64,000 bases of DNA from Aspidiotus rigidus (lineage: Eukaryota > Arthropoda > Insecta > Hemiptera > Diaspididae), in NCBI GenBank assembly GCA_035079385.1, contig JAVHKY010000074.1, positions 1,426,001 to 1,490,000 of the forward strand, given 5' to 3'. Positions within the stretch are counted from its first letter, which is position 1, and every line of letters begins with the position of its first letter. The translations under genes were made by a program, and so were the position numbers. Positions 10,697 to 22,585 of the stretch are shown here, piece by piece. The notes under the pieces are model-generated. The model was given only the letters and a program-made list of their open reading frames with translations, did not search any database and was not told the origin of the DNA.

Positions 10697-11185
10697 TGAA
10701 ATTTAACCTGAAACGATCAGCAGAATGGGACCTTGTTATATGTGTAGAAAAATACCATTCTCCAATTTCTATCCATATTATCACCCATTCGAATTCAATT
10801 GAAATTTAGCCTGAAACGATCAGCAGAATGGGAGCCTTGTTATATGTGTAGAAAGGTACTATTCTCCAATTTCGGTCCATATTATCATCCATTTGAACGA
10901 TCAGCAGAATGGGAGCCTTATTATATGTGTAGAAAGATATTATTCTCCAATTTTCTGTCCATATTATCATCCATTTAAATTCAATTGAAATTCAGCCTGA
11001 AACGATCAGCAGGATGGGAGCCTTGTTTTATGTGTAGAGTTCTGTCCATATGATCACCCATTCAATCAATTGAAATTTAGCCTGAAACGATCAGCAGAAT
11101 GGGAGCCTTGTTATACGTGTAGAAAGGTACTATTCTCAAATTTCGGTCCATATTATCATCCATTTAAATTCAATTGAAATTCACA
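10697..11185. repeat. Five-unit tandem repeat, about 85-110 bp
   Basis: Units begin at about 10697, 10801, 10895, 10987 and 11072. Each carries acgatcagcagaatggga, then ccttgttatatgtgtagaaa, then attctccaattt, then tccatattatcaccc, then attcaattgaaatt. The third unit lacks its first part and the fourth has an internal deletion. Units are well conserved, so the array is younger than the one at 955-1590. Confidence 0.9.
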
Positions 11186-11189
11186 AAAT

Positions 11190-11520
11190 ATGACGTCATG
11201 CAAAGTAGATCGATGTCCCTTAGTTGACATAATCAAGGGGAGTATTTCTGAGCCTAGTAAACACTAAACTGTATGTTGGGCTAACTATATGAAGAGCTTA
11301 CCCAGTATTTCTAAGTATAAGCCTGGTATATTGTATGGTACGCTAATTTGCTGACAGGCTCATTCACTCTCCTTCTCCAAACCGGAAGTTCTTCCCTCTT
11401 GGTATTATATTCTACCAGTTTTTCTTAGCCTATCGGAAGCCTAGTATACGATCTGATGAACTCAATTGCCTCTCTCCTCCTCTTTCTAAGGCTAGTATGT
11501 ACTAGAAAAAGAAAAGTCAA
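11190..11520. repeat. TGACGTCA / TAGGCCTA repeat family, copy 2
   Basis: TGACGTCA at about 11191 (atatgacgtcatg) immediately follows the tandem array. It is followed by gagcctagtaaac, agcctggtatattg, gcctagtatacg and ggctagtatg words between 11250 and 11510. Same order as the copy at 7690. Confidence 0.5.
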
Positions 11521-13855
11521 CCAATCAAATTAACTTTAAGAAAGCCAAGTTTTCCAAGTCCTATGAGTCAAAGCGTATGGACACAACGCACGGAGGCGCC
11601 TGAACAAATTTTAAGAATAAATCTCCATCCCTCTTAATTCAACTTAAACACACTTCACCCTTCAGTACTCCCGAACTTTTAGACCAAGCCAAAGTTTCAC
11701 AGATCGGGTTAGGTAACACATTTTGATGTTGCGCTGCAAAACATAGAGAAATCCTCAGAAGATGGCCGACAGGGTTTCCGAACTGGTAAGAGGTAATTCC
11801 GCATCGTATCTACTTCCCAAAAATTTTGAAACTTCAAACAAGTAGGAAAGAGGGAACGTAGACAATCTATTGCTGAAAAGGAATTATTTTTTCAGATAAT
11901 TTGCATTTCATTCGACTGATAGTTTAGGAAATCGTCACGTCCAAACAGTATTTCCTACATCCCATTTCTATTAGATCTCAGCTCTTTCTAACTCTCACCT
12001 GCACTTCAAACTCATCTCCTCACTTCTCTCCGGGTCTGCGGCTATCACTCAGTCGTGAGCTATACAAAAGTAGCGAGAGTGAAAATGACTGGATTTCTTA
12101 CACACGGAACGATATTCGCTTGTGTGTTATGTAAGGTACGATAGACCATAATTGTACCTTTTCTATGGTAGCGTATATATGGATTATTATTGTACGACTG
12201 CAGCCGTGGTCGTCTCTCTTTTAGTGTGCAGCAGAATCAGCAGACGTCAATGTCCTCAGCCGTGAACGCACGCCGTGTATGTGGTAGTACCTGTGTATAT
12301 GATACCGGGAGGTCGGTGGCCAACATAATGTGACATTCACCTGTGTGTATGTCTCGACCTTCACGCCCATCTTTAGCGCCATTATTTATCGTTTCGAACT
12401 TATATACCAAAGAATTATTCTCGATTGACGACAGTAAATACGAACGAGTGAACGCAACAGTTCTCTTTTAAAATAGTGGTATCGTGTATATATTGGTTTG
12501 TTGTCAACTGGTTAGCGAGTTCTCTGTAGGGTCGAAGTTACGATTTTGTCAGCGCCTTATCCTATTATTTAAATCTACCAAGCTCGTTAGTCCAAGGAGG
12601 GAGTGAAGGAAGAAAAAGTTGACCAACTCGTTCGCGATCGAGAAAGTAAAGTAGATAGAAGATGGAATATGAAGACATTCATTTCCCCCGTCATGTTCGG
12701 ACTAAAACTTTGATTACGCACGTGGAACGGATTTGCGCCTGCTTCGTATTAATCATTTCATCGCAGCCGTAAAGTTTTCTACCTAGTTTTCATACACCGT
12801 ATACCTCTTACCATGGTTTCTGGAAATTTGGAATCCGCGTCTACCGATCTTGCACTCGTTCTTATTACGGCAGAATAATAAACGGATAGCTTCCAGTTAC
12901 ATAAAGTACTTATTTCGAACCGCTAGACGATGCTACAGTTTCTGGTTGAACTCGTACAGCTAGTCTGCACGAAAGTCGATGAGAGAGCTCTATCGAGCTC
13001 GGGTTTCCGTTAGTATATAAGTTTAGTATAAGAGCTGACTGTATGAATGAGTTACTTCCGACTCATTCGCGCGGGAATTCCCACGTATCGTACGATGCAT
13101 TCTATTAACGATTGTTTATATCTTCAGAGAGTGATTAGTTCATGTATTGATATAAATAAGAACTAACTCATTGTTTAAAGACAATATTTTCGGTTTAATC
13201 TATTTCTTGCGTTTTTTTAATCGAAAATAGATCATACTGGCGTACAAAGTGCATTTCTTTCCTTTTTTCATTCTATGTCTCGTCTATAGTCAGAGTGATT
13301 ACAAGGGATGTTGGAAAGAGAGGCTAGAAGAAACTGATCGCATAAATCGAAATGGAACACGGTAGATGATCCCCTTAAACGTTTGAAATCGTAGGATAAG
13401 TCAAGAGCATAGGAAAAAAAAAGGATGAGAGCACGGTCGTCAAAATTTTTCCAAATCATTATCCTCTCGCTGCCATCGTTGTCGCCTCCTATTTGCGGTA
13501 GACCTAGTGACCTGTTTGCGAGGTTGAGCCTGGATCTGTACCTTCAGAGGATCCATATGTGTTTAATATTCTTCTTCTCGTTTTGACACTGCTTTTGTTG
13601 TTCGGTGTTCTTTCATTATCACATGTTCCCTCCATTTCTTCCTATACGTTCTTATTCGCTGTACTATTGGTTGTCCCTCCGATTACTTTGATGATGGAAA
13701 TTTTGCGATATTTCATGTCCTTCCTGAACTTTCCTGAATCCCGGTCCCTAATTCCGAAATTTTCGAGTCAATGTTCCCCTTTTCCTTAATAATCCTGAAA
13801 AGATTAGTCTCATTCTTTTGCAATAAAATTAATAACGGGGTACCTTCAAATTTTA
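11521..13855. other. No recognised gene
   Basis: Single-copy-looking DNA of more balanced composition (12,000-13,100 has more CpG than the surrounding AT-rich DNA). No exon with a recognisable peptide and splice sites was found on either strand. It could include host regulatory DNA, but nothing here proves that. Confidence 0.35.
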
Positions 13856-14345
13856 TCCTTTCTCTCTTCCTTAATAATAAAATTATAACGTCATTAGCGG
13901 GTGTTGTAATCAACCGTGATCCCGAACCTGATTCTGAAATTTGCGAGTTCAACTCGCCTCCTTTTATCCTTGGAATCTGTGCCCCAAATAATTGGCCCCA
14001 ACAGGAGCTGTAAGCGGGCACATAAAATGTTTAAAATAAAATAATTAATGGATTAAGTATAGTCTTTTTTATCGCTGCCCGGTTTCATGAAAGCTAATAA
14101 TAGCTCAATATAATGAAGACTAAGGAGAAGCACCTCAATTCTGAAATCTACAAGTACGACGTCATCAGCCGTGGCCCGGGGGTCTAATGTGAGGGAGACT
14201 CGAGCAGAATCAAGTATAATGGAGACTGACTGTTCGAAGGCTCACGAGCGGTGTGAGTAAGGAAGAGAGAGAGCCCAATCTGAGGCAGCTACCATGGATG
14301 GTTATTGGTTATGACGTCACGAGCTAAGGAAGCCACGAATGCGAG
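13856..14345. repeat. TGACGTCA / TAGGCCTA repeat family, copy 3, decayed
   Basis: Variants of the ACGTCA word occur at about 13888 (taacgtcatt), 14159 (cgacgtcatc) and 14309 (tgacgtcacg). The phrase tttcatgaaagctaataa (about 14083) matches tttcatgaaaactaataa in the copy at 7690. The TAGGCCTA part is nearly worn away. Confidence 0.45.
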
Positions 14346-14417
14346 GTCGACAGCCGTGGACTAGATAGTTTAACTTACAGTACACTACGCGTAAAGGGTA
14401 CTCTGGTGAAGCAGAAA

Positions 14418-14760
14418 AACTTGGTCAAATACCTAGGACTACATTTAGACTCTAAACTTACATACGAGAATCGAAACCAAAAAATGGCCTATAGATGAAC
14501 CTGAAATTCTGAGATGCGTACTGGTTAAAATTGAAGCATTCCAAGTTGAAACTGGAGAGCACTCAAGTGTATTGAACAGTTCTAAGACTCATGTATGGAT
14601 GTAAATTATGAGGATGGGCCAAGCAATCAAGTAGAGAAACTATACAAAGAGGCCAACGATTTCCAAGGTATATTTTTGCTCTCCAAATGCAGATTTACAC
14701 TCTGACCTAAACCTAGAACTCGTTGACGAGATTATCCAGAAATGGGTCCACCTGGAAGAT
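14418..14760 (+). mobile_element. Jockey-like LINE fragment, end of RT
   Basis: In broken plus frames the DNA encodes VKYLGLHLDSKLTY (14420-14465), the motif that follows the palm in jockey-clade reverse transcriptases. Further on it gives DLNLELVDEIIQKW (about 14705-14745), resembling the conserved block near the ORF2 C-terminus. Stops and frameshifts between the two show it is dead. The fragment stops where a PLE-type 3' tail begins (14755). Confidence 0.65.
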
Positions 14761-14805
14761 GACGCTAGTCGAAAGCGCTCGGTTTAAATTTTTTTATGCG
14801 GTGAT
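14755..14805 (+). other. PLE-type 3' tail fragment with stem-GAAA element
   Basis: GAC (14761-14763) pairs with GTC (14768-14770) around a GCTA loop, and GAAA follows directly (14771-14774). The flanks gaagat before and gcgctcg after match the copy B tail, as does the downstream t-rich run and atgcgg. No PLE coding sequence is attached: upstream is the jockey fragment. Confidence 0.55.
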
Positions 14806-15643
14806 TTGTAATGAAATAAAATTTCAATTTGTCATGATAAGCCGTAACTTTATTGAAAAGCGTGTATTAGAAAGTATGTTCTTCCAAAATAGAAAAACTT
14901 TTTTTTTTAATTTTGTTTGCATGTACATAGTTGTAAATTGGGTTACGCGTAGGTTTGTTAAAGTTGAATTTTATTGATTCACAGTACTTATGAGATGATT
15001 ATAGAAGGTATTTCGAAAATAAATAGAGTATTTTGTTACGTAAGATATGAAAAGGAATGTTCTACAAATAAGTCATCCCCAAAACAGTGAAAGCGTGATG
15101 GAGGGGTACGGTTTGTGAGTTTATATTTATAATTTTTTATATTATAATGGAATATTGAATTTTGTAATTTAATACTTTTATCATCATTTTTATGAATTCA
15201 TCATCTAGATATTATGTTGTCATTAAAAAAAGAGGTGATAATTTTTGTTAAACTCATATAATGAATTCTATTTATAGATATATAATTTTTTAATAAATTA
15301 TATAAAATATTGGGAAAATTTTTAAATTTAAATCTGTATTGTAAAAATTTTTTCAACATTTTAAAAATAATTTGAATGTTTAATGTGTTAAGAATTTTTT
15401 AATAACTTTTAATGATGAAAAAATAAATTTAATTGTAAATGATTTATCAACTAGATTTTATTTTACAAATTTGTATTTCCCATTATTATGAATTTGAAAA
15501 AATGAAATTTTATTATAATTTTTTTTTTCTAATAATCACCATTTTAATGATTTTTGATAATAATTCATTAGAACTTTAAAATTTGACAAGTTTAAATTTA
15601 AACGTGGATACTTTAAACTTTTAAAGTATGTAAAAATAAAGAA

Positions 15644-15765
15644 ATTGACACTTGTATCCACATCATCATCGTTCTATTTCTTCACCTGATGATGTCCACC
15701 ATGCGGTCGAAACGTTGTGATAATAAAACTTAAATGATGTGGATACAAATGTCAATTTTTTGATT
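15644..15765 (+). other. Long hairpin enclosing a hammerhead-like core
   Basis: The left arm (tgacacttgtatccacatca, from about 15651) is matched by the right arm (tgatgtggatacaaatgtca, from about 15735), an almost perfect inverted repeat of about 20 bp. Between them lie CTGATGA (15686-15692), a short imperfect stem GTCC/GGTC with a CCACCATGCGG-type loop, and GAAACG starting 15709. This is the GC-rich island in a very AT-rich block. It resembles a hammerhead core but has extra bases between arm and core, and no obvious cleavage triplet was identified. Confidence 0.5.
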
Positions 15766-15994
15766 TATATAATTTGATATTTTCATCATCAACTTGATGA
15801 ATTTGTCCTTGCAATAATATGTTTTAATAACAAATAAATGAAAAGTTTTCCTAAATTCATAAAATAAATTTTATCTATAGAAATAATATATTAATTTTCA
15901 TATCAAAACAAAATTTGAATAATCATTTCAATTTTTAATAAATTATATAAATAATTCGAAAAGAAATAGAAGCTTTTCCCGCACAATTGAATTG

Positions 15995-16045
15995 AATTTT
16001 AACGTACAACGTTTCGACCAAAACTAGCGGCCTTTGTCAAGTACC
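15995..16045 (-). other. Second hammerhead-like motif, minus strand
   Basis: On the minus strand, TTGACAAA is followed by GGCC, a loop, GGTC and then GAAACGTTG (GAAA at 16015-16012). GGCC/GGTC form a 4-bp stem with one G-T pair. It shares the GGTCGAAACGTTG string with the hairpin at 15644-15765 but points the other way. Confidence 0.45.
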
Positions 16046-16450
16046 AAACATATTTCTTTTCAAATATGTCATCCTTACACATATAAAAAAACTCTTTAAT
16101 TTTATATACAAAATGTTTAAAAAATCTAAATATACAAATTCAAGCACCTATATTATTATAAAAAATTTTTCAATATCTTAAAAATCAATTTCAAAGTTTA
16201 AGGTGTTATAAAATGATTTAATGATTAACTCGATTTGATAGTTTTTAATAATGAAAAATTAATGAAATAACAATTTATCAACTTATTTTTCATAATTTAA
16301 TTTTACAAATTTGTATTTTATTTCAACATCAATTGTTTAAATTAAATTCCAATTTTAAAAAGTGCATGATATAATATTATTTTGAAAAAATAAAATCTTA
16401 TTCAAATTTTTTATCGAAAATATAATATTTTTTTAAAATTTAGATCCAAG

Positions 16451-19334
16451 AATACTATACTATAAAAACTTACAAGAGTAGAGATGGTTGTCGAAAAAAT
16501 ATGTGTCACAACACAGAAGGGTACAGAGTGGAATAGGACAGTTGGGTAGCAATTTCTTTCAAATTTCATGGCCAACTTTACCCGGTAGCAACGATAAAAA
16601 TTTTTGGATGTAGTCACCAATAACGCTGACCGCAAACGAATTCGCTCGAGATTAACGACTCGAAGACCTAATTTTTGAGAAACATAATGGAGGAATAAGT
16701 TTGCAAATCACCCCGTGCACGAGAGATATTTGCCCCACTGAAATATTTTTGCGTGCTCTTCATCGTTTCGGAATTTGTAAGGTTGAAAGTCATCAGTGCC
16801 ACAAAATATCCATACGTGTCCCAATTGTTCCTCTTATACTCTTCATTATACTTCTTTACTTCTTCTTCAATTAAATGATCGCGTGAAATATCAACGATTA
16901 CGCGTATATTTTGATTTTACCGCGAGTGAATTTTCCTTTGTCGACGACTCAATATACGAGCGTCATTTTTCCAGTACGAAACGAATAAACAATACGGACA
17001 GATATAGTATACTCGTATAGCGAAAATTTCGTTCAAACGCTCGATAACGATCAGAATTCTCAGCATCAAATTTTACAAGATCTTATAAAAGGTACAGGTA
17101 TTCGAGGAAAAGAAAGTTTTCACGCCGTATCGTGCTGGCCTAATAATTTTCATCCGTTAATGATTTGCGCGGATCATCGTCGATAATGGGCGGATCGAAA
17201 AGAAGAGAGACAGATACAGAAAGAAGGAAAAAAGGGAAGAACAAGAGTAAATTTACAACGGAAGCTGACCTCGAAGAGCGCGCGTACACACGAACTCCTC
17301 GGAAAAATAATTATATTATTATTATGGTTCATAATCGCAAAAAAATGTAAGGACGGAACAGCTCCCGCTCGATGATCCGCCTGTTAAAAAAGGGGCAAAA
17401 GAGAACGTCGGAAAATAGCGAATATTCGAAGTGCTCTAGTTACGTATTCGCGTCCGATATATATGTATAAGTTATTATCAGTATTTTTTGACCACGCTTC
17501 AAAGTCATACTCGCCGAAGAATAATTTTAAATTCGATCTTGTATAGTGGCGTAATCAGATAACAATGAAATAAGTTGAAAATATTGTAGGAAAAAAAAAA
17601 GTTACCGCGAAGCATGAAGGTAAATTTTTTTCTACAGTTTAATCATGAAATGACTTGCAACCTAGAGAAATTCTATTTAAAAAAAATATATATATAATAA
17701 TAATGATAATAATAATAAAAAATAAAGAGAAATATTGTAGGTAGAGATTAGTGTCGAGCGAGTAAATTCATCATTTTTCAATCGACAACGTTAGTTGAAA
17801 TAATATTCTCGTCCGAAAGAGCATGATGTAGTCATGCGAATTTTTTCTCTCTCTCTCTCTTCTTTTGGTCATCGGTCAACTAAAGTTCCGTTATGTATAT
17901 TATATATGTATGTATTCGCATGTGTTAATACATTTCGTGTCAGACACTCTCGAATGTGTGATTCATCAATCGTCGAGCTAAAACAACGCTACAGAGTATG
18001 TATGTATACCTCAATGACTGAAAAAGCGACTTGACGTGAATTGACGATAATATTCGAGTCATAGGTACTTGTGTGTCTCTTGAGCTGCCTCTTTCTCTTA
18101 CTCTCCTTTTATCGTATATACATCCGCGTACAACAGTATTTAACAGTTATGAAGTGCATTTACATCCTTCAGTGTGTAAAACTACTACACGTTTTATTAA
18201 AATAGTTATATATATTTTTCTCTCTTATATATGTGTACAGGTAGATAGAAGTTCGAGCTCGAGTGCGCCTGCCAGTCTTATACTATTATTCTATTAATTC
18301 CGGATTCTCTTTGTACACCTTATCCCTCTTTCATGGCTAAGTATATCACAATATCGATGATTGCCCGATACAGCGCACGAGTAGACTGATAAAATTTCTG
18401 CATGATGTCAACGCAAAACGTTATCAGGTTTGGTGACTTGAGGCGACGAAAAGTTCAAGTATACAGTAGGTGTGAATTTAGGTGGGTCTCGACTCCCGGT
18501 TGTTCATCCTTAGCTGTACTCGACGCAATTAAAAGCCACTAAGAAACTCAAGCAGTCATCTCGAAAACGACTAAAATAAAAACGAGGTTATATGACAAAA
18601 ATTGAAGGTTGACAATTTTTTTAGATCGTAAAAAAATGTTCATATCATTGTTCGTGGAAAATTCTCTAGAAATCGTAGTAATTAATTTCAAAAAAAAAAT
18701 TTTCTATTTCTTCAGCCTTTATACCATCCATTGGAGAAAATTGAGAACATTCTGACAATTAACAGTTGTCCATTTCAGCGACTGGTCTGATTGAAAAATA
18801 AAAAGAAAAAGAACTTTGATTTTGAACGGTCGATGTAACAGTGCTTGGGAACAAATGTTGTTCACAGATCATTTGAAAGCAATTGGCCTGTCATCTTCTT
18901 ATCTGTCACCTTGCCTGCTAGACAACGTGATCAAACTCTTAGAGAGAGCGATAGCCAATAAACCTTTTTCCTGTGATGTCACAAGTCATACCTTTCTGCT
19001 GAATCTGCGGTCTGAGTGAACAACAAAATTGTAGATAATTTAATTAACACAATGATAACGTTTAGTGGTTCTCCAAGTATTTTTACTTCTAAGAGGTAAA
19101 AAAATAATCGAAGTGTTCTGGCTCAAAAGATCAATAAAAGCCTCTAGCTTATGAATCTAATTACCAAGATCTTTGAAAATCTTGATAGTCTGAACAACCC
19201 ATTTTTTTTCTTACGGGAATTTAAATGTAAAACCCGTTGTTTACATTTTGCTTGTTCACTAGGCTTGGAGCCAGGGGGAAAGGGAAGTACAGTAGCAACA
19301 AATCAGCAGTGCACAGTGTCACGTGGCGTCACTG
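16451..19334. other. No recognised gene
   Basis: Contains a TAA/ATA microsatellite at about 17679-17722 and a CT run at about 17846-17860. Short open frames match nothing I know. Confidence 0.4.
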
Positions 19335-20446
19335 GAAAAAAGGTCTATCGACTCGAGAATTATCTAAAGGAAAGAGATATAATCTCAACTAGCCAGTACG
19401 GTTTCCAAACTGGATGCTGCAAATCAGAAATTGGAATCAGGTCGCAGAGGATAGCCGAGTCAGCAACAGCTACGCGTCAGTTTTGCGCAGCCATCAGCCT
19501 CGACATAAAAAGTACGTTCAACTCGATTCCATGGGAGAGAATATTGGTAGCTATCATGGACGCAAAAGTGCCCGCTACCTGCTCAGGATGACCAGCAGCT
19601 ATCTTAACTGTTGATAAAGTCAAGCAGAGATATCTGCTGGTACAGTAAAGCGCTCAGTTAATTGTGGGATGCCACCGGAGTCGGTCCATGGGCCACTCGT
19701 GCGGTACGTCGCACTCAATGGGATTTTCAAGCTGAAGCTGCCACTGGGTATAAGGTCATTACACTGGCGGTTTGCATTGCCGAAACGACTGAAGCAAGGG
19801 CGAGCAGGGTAAACCAGGCCCTAGAGACGATGACGCGTTGGGGATCGAGTGATAAGACGGAGGCCATTTCATTCACGAGCCGTCAAAAGTTCAGTCCACC
19901 TTCCTTTCGCCTTCAAGGTGTAGAAATAAAAGCCCAAGAACATAATGAAATACCTAGGCATCTAGTTTGACTCAAAGCTGAGCTTCAGGCAACATTTCCT
20001 GATGACAGTGGAAATGGCGGACAAGGTAGTTACATTCCTAAGCCACCTGATGAGAATTCTAGGAGGACCGAGGGAAGCAAGAAGAAGGGTGATGATGAGC
20101 ACCGCCATGGTGTTCAGTATGGGCAGACTCAATGAAGATACCTACAAAATAAGAAATATGGTAAAGATCTAACAAAGAGCTACGCTAAGATGTTTTAGTG
20201 CCTACCGCAGGCTGTTCGCATATTAGCATGTTCACCACCAATTGAACTCCTTGCTGAGGAGAGAGTGGTAGTGCTCAAAGCAAAAAAAAAGAGGACTACG
20301 ACCGATCAAGAGGCTTCCAGGCGCTCCTTCCTTAAGAAATGGGAAGCAAAAATTGCTCAGAGTGAGCTGGGTAAATGAACGACCTTCGACATCTCTAATC
20401 TTCAGTTGAAGACTGACTACTATCCGCTCTCTCAACCAACAGAACA
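19335..20446 (+). mobile_element. R1-clade LINE fragment, reverse transcriptase, dead
   Basis: Shifting plus frames give QYGFQTGC (RT motif 2, about 19393), AISLDIKSTFNSIPWERIL (palm A-box, about 19490-19550), a worn GMPPESVHGPL B-box (about 19666), GVEIKAQE and KYLGI (about 19915-19960). These are followed by the R1-type C-terminal side with RCFSAYRRLF and PPIELLAEE (about 20195-20265) and KKKRTTTDQEAS. The FADD catalytic box is not readable at its expected place, near 19750. Many stops and indels. The order and wording resemble the second R1-like fragment at 58890-60186, suggesting one family. It ends abruptly at the inverted PLE piece. Confidence 0.75.
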
Positions 20447-20450
20447 GAGT

Positions 20451-20605
20451 AAGCTTAACAAACAATCTTTTTACAATAACAGGATGATTATAAAATGCTG
20501 ATGGGCGAAAACCAAAGGGGCGAGGGACACGACCCAACTCAAGAGAAGACTTACCAGGAAATGGGAGCTGAATCCAACGTTTCTTACTACCATCTTTTTG
20601 AATCC
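20451..20605 (-). mobile_element. Penelope-like element fragment E, minus strand
   Basis: On the minus strand, from 20605 down, the frame reads KKRWIQLPFPGKSSLELGRV, then RPFGFRPSAFYN, then VKRLFVKL at 20451. This is the linker block just before the GIY-YIG domain in copies A-C. Only this piece of about 155 bp is present. It directly abuts the R1-like fragment on the opposite strand. Confidence 0.7.
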
Positions 20606-21939
20606 TCGTGTCCTAGTTTGCGTTACGGCCGAATCTGTGGTCACCTGTAATGCGTTATTCCTGCTAACGTCTGTAGAGGATAGAAATTCTGATAACACCC
20701 CCCCCCCCCCGGACGCTGCCGAATACAAAACTTTGTTGAAATGTCTCTTGAAAGACTGTCCAAAGCCGACGGAAGGAAGAGTCGGGAATCGAGCACTCAC
20801 ATTATACCTACTCTGTTGTGTCGCGAAATACAAAATAATTTGAATTTTGCCGGTATTCTAAAACTCATCCATTCTTCTGACGATACGCTATTAGCATCGG
20901 GATACACTTTCTTGTGAGCGTTATCTATAGAAGTTAGCCGGCCCGTAATTACTTCGTCGAATTTATATTCCATCTCTTTTCGTTTCTTTTTTTTTTTTTT
21001 TTTTTTTACCCAACTGACACCCGGATAGCGGCCTCTAGGTCCATCGTCCCGGAAATGCGTTTCGCGAAACGACTTTTTTTTGCACACTCTCCGCGCTTCG
21101 TAAATTCTCTACACGTTTCGTTCATCAATTCTTGAAGTTTGCGCGAGTCGCCCGCTACCTGCCCGCGCCCTCACGAACAAGTACAACTCCTTCCGTCTAG
21201 TCGCATATTTTCCCACAAACGCGCGTATATATGTATATATATTTATAATATGTACACACTGTACGAAAACTAGGTCCACTGGTCGGCTCGACAGTGTAGA
21301 ATCTGTGTGTATGAAAAGAAGCGTCTAGCTAACATCGCGCCGCCCACCAAGGTACCGTTAGCATTCCGCGTTCTCTTTCTTTCTCATTTCTCCGGCGTTC
21401 TCTTTCTCGTTACTTTTTTTTTTTTCTTTCTTTTTTCGTAAATGCCTTATTATCATGGTATATTTGTTAGTACATCTTCGTACTCAGTCCGTATGCCCCT
21501 ATGTTACCCGGCTATACAGAATTGCGCACAACCCGACCCGGCTATTATCTATACGTCCCGTCTCTTCGTGATTCAAGTATTACATATTCAGCCAAATCCG
21601 CCGAATCTCATTGGCCTATTTGCCGCGGTAATAATGTTGTCTAGTACATAGTCTTTCGTGTTGTTTTGTTTTACGTTCGTTAGTCTTGTATTTCCGAGCC
21701 GAAATTGTAGTTATTTCTACATTATCGAATGAATAGCTCGAGGCCACGGTCTACAGTTCAGAATTTCACGTACGTAGTTACTTTAGGAAAGGGGTAATAT
21801 CGGATTGCTTTTTATTGCTTCGAAGGTCTTGAAGCTTACGGATATATTCATGGAGGTAAAATGGACCTCAAACTGTTCGCTTCAATCTCTATAGAAGATG
21901 ATAATTAGAGATATAGTTTCTAGTTTTTGAGTCACTAGT
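20606..21939. other. No recognised gene; homopolymer-rich
   Basis: Includes a run of about a dozen C at 20698-20710, a long T run at 20988-21007 and another at about 21414-21424, with pyrimidine-rich DNA near 21370. Nothing coding is recognisable. Confidence 0.4.
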
Positions 21940-22045
21940 AGTTCATGTCTTGTCTGACGATGGTTGTTTGACCGAAAGAGCTCGCTTTAATTTCTGCTAT
22001 TTGCAACTCAATTTCACTCTTTGGAGTATCACTCCCTGATCACGC
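21940..22045 (+). mobile_element. Solo PLE-type 3' tail
   Basis: CTGACGA (21954-21960), GGTT (21962-21965), GACC (21970-21973) and GAAA (21974-21977) reproduce the PLE tail element with the 5' strand closest to a hammerhead CUGANGA. About 40 bases on, cactctttggagtatc (22014-22030) matches the second tail hairpin. No PLE coding sequence is adjacent. It is either an extreme 5' truncation or a solo terminal repeat. Confidence 0.6.
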
Positions 22046-22479
22046 GTATGTCTTCCAAGTCTAGATACACAAGTACATTATCTGTAATATGATAGCAAGA
22101 GATTCAACTTTTGTGACGAGACAAAGACACTATAAATGATGGCTATCGTACATAGAATCGTAAGTCTCCAGCTAATGGCTGCATTTGTATTGAAGTTCTG
22201 GCTTAGAATGACATCATTAAAGCACAGAAAAATGATGTGAATACAATCACCAGCCGTAGACTTAGTCCTGTACAAGATGGCGTTGCACTATATCTGCTGC
22301 ATACATGTTATGAACGTTTGTCGAGGGGCCAACACCCGTCAGGGAGACACCCATTTAATAAGGCTAGAGGGCACAACAAAAGTGACCTCGCGTGATGGAG
22401 ATCTGTGACATTTATATTTTTTGTATCTACGTCAAGATTATCACTCAAGGTAGGAGACAAAGAAATTGGGTTCCACGAC

Positions 22480-22585
22480 TTTTCGTCCAGACGAACTTTT
22501 GTCTAAAAAAAATCGTCCAATGACACGTCGTCCAATCTTTCTTTGTCCATAAAACATTTCGTTCAAAGGAATTTTCGTACGTCAG
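22480..22585. repeat. GTCCA/GTTCA word array
   Basis: Words cgtcca, tgtcta, cgtcca, cgtcca, tgtcca and cgttca recur about every 14 bases between 22486 and 22566, separated by short A/T-rich spacers (ttttgtctaaa, ttctttgtcc). A degenerate short-period array. Confidence 0.5.

Larger units (their letters stand above)
15060..16450. repeat. Very AT-rich block with an internal duplication
   Basis: Almost entirely A and T, with no coding potential. A module (taataaattatataaa, then a long AT run, then tttatcaact, then ttacaaatttgtatt) occurs at about 15290-15500 and again, diverged, at about 15935-16330. This indicates an old duplication of roughly 650-800 bp period. The two GC-containing islands in it are the hairpin at 15644-15765 and the motif at 15995-16045. 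Confidence 0.5.

Noticed and set aside
10697..11185. CRISPR-like array
   Set aside because: Whole units of about 100 bp are repeated with no variable spacers, and the DNA is eukaryotic.
15686..15712. A canonical, active hammerhead ribozyme
   Set aside because: CTGATGA and GAAA are present, but the outer arms are separated from the core by about 18 bases, the stem has a mismatch, and I could not place a NUH cleavage site opposite. Reported only as hammerhead-like.
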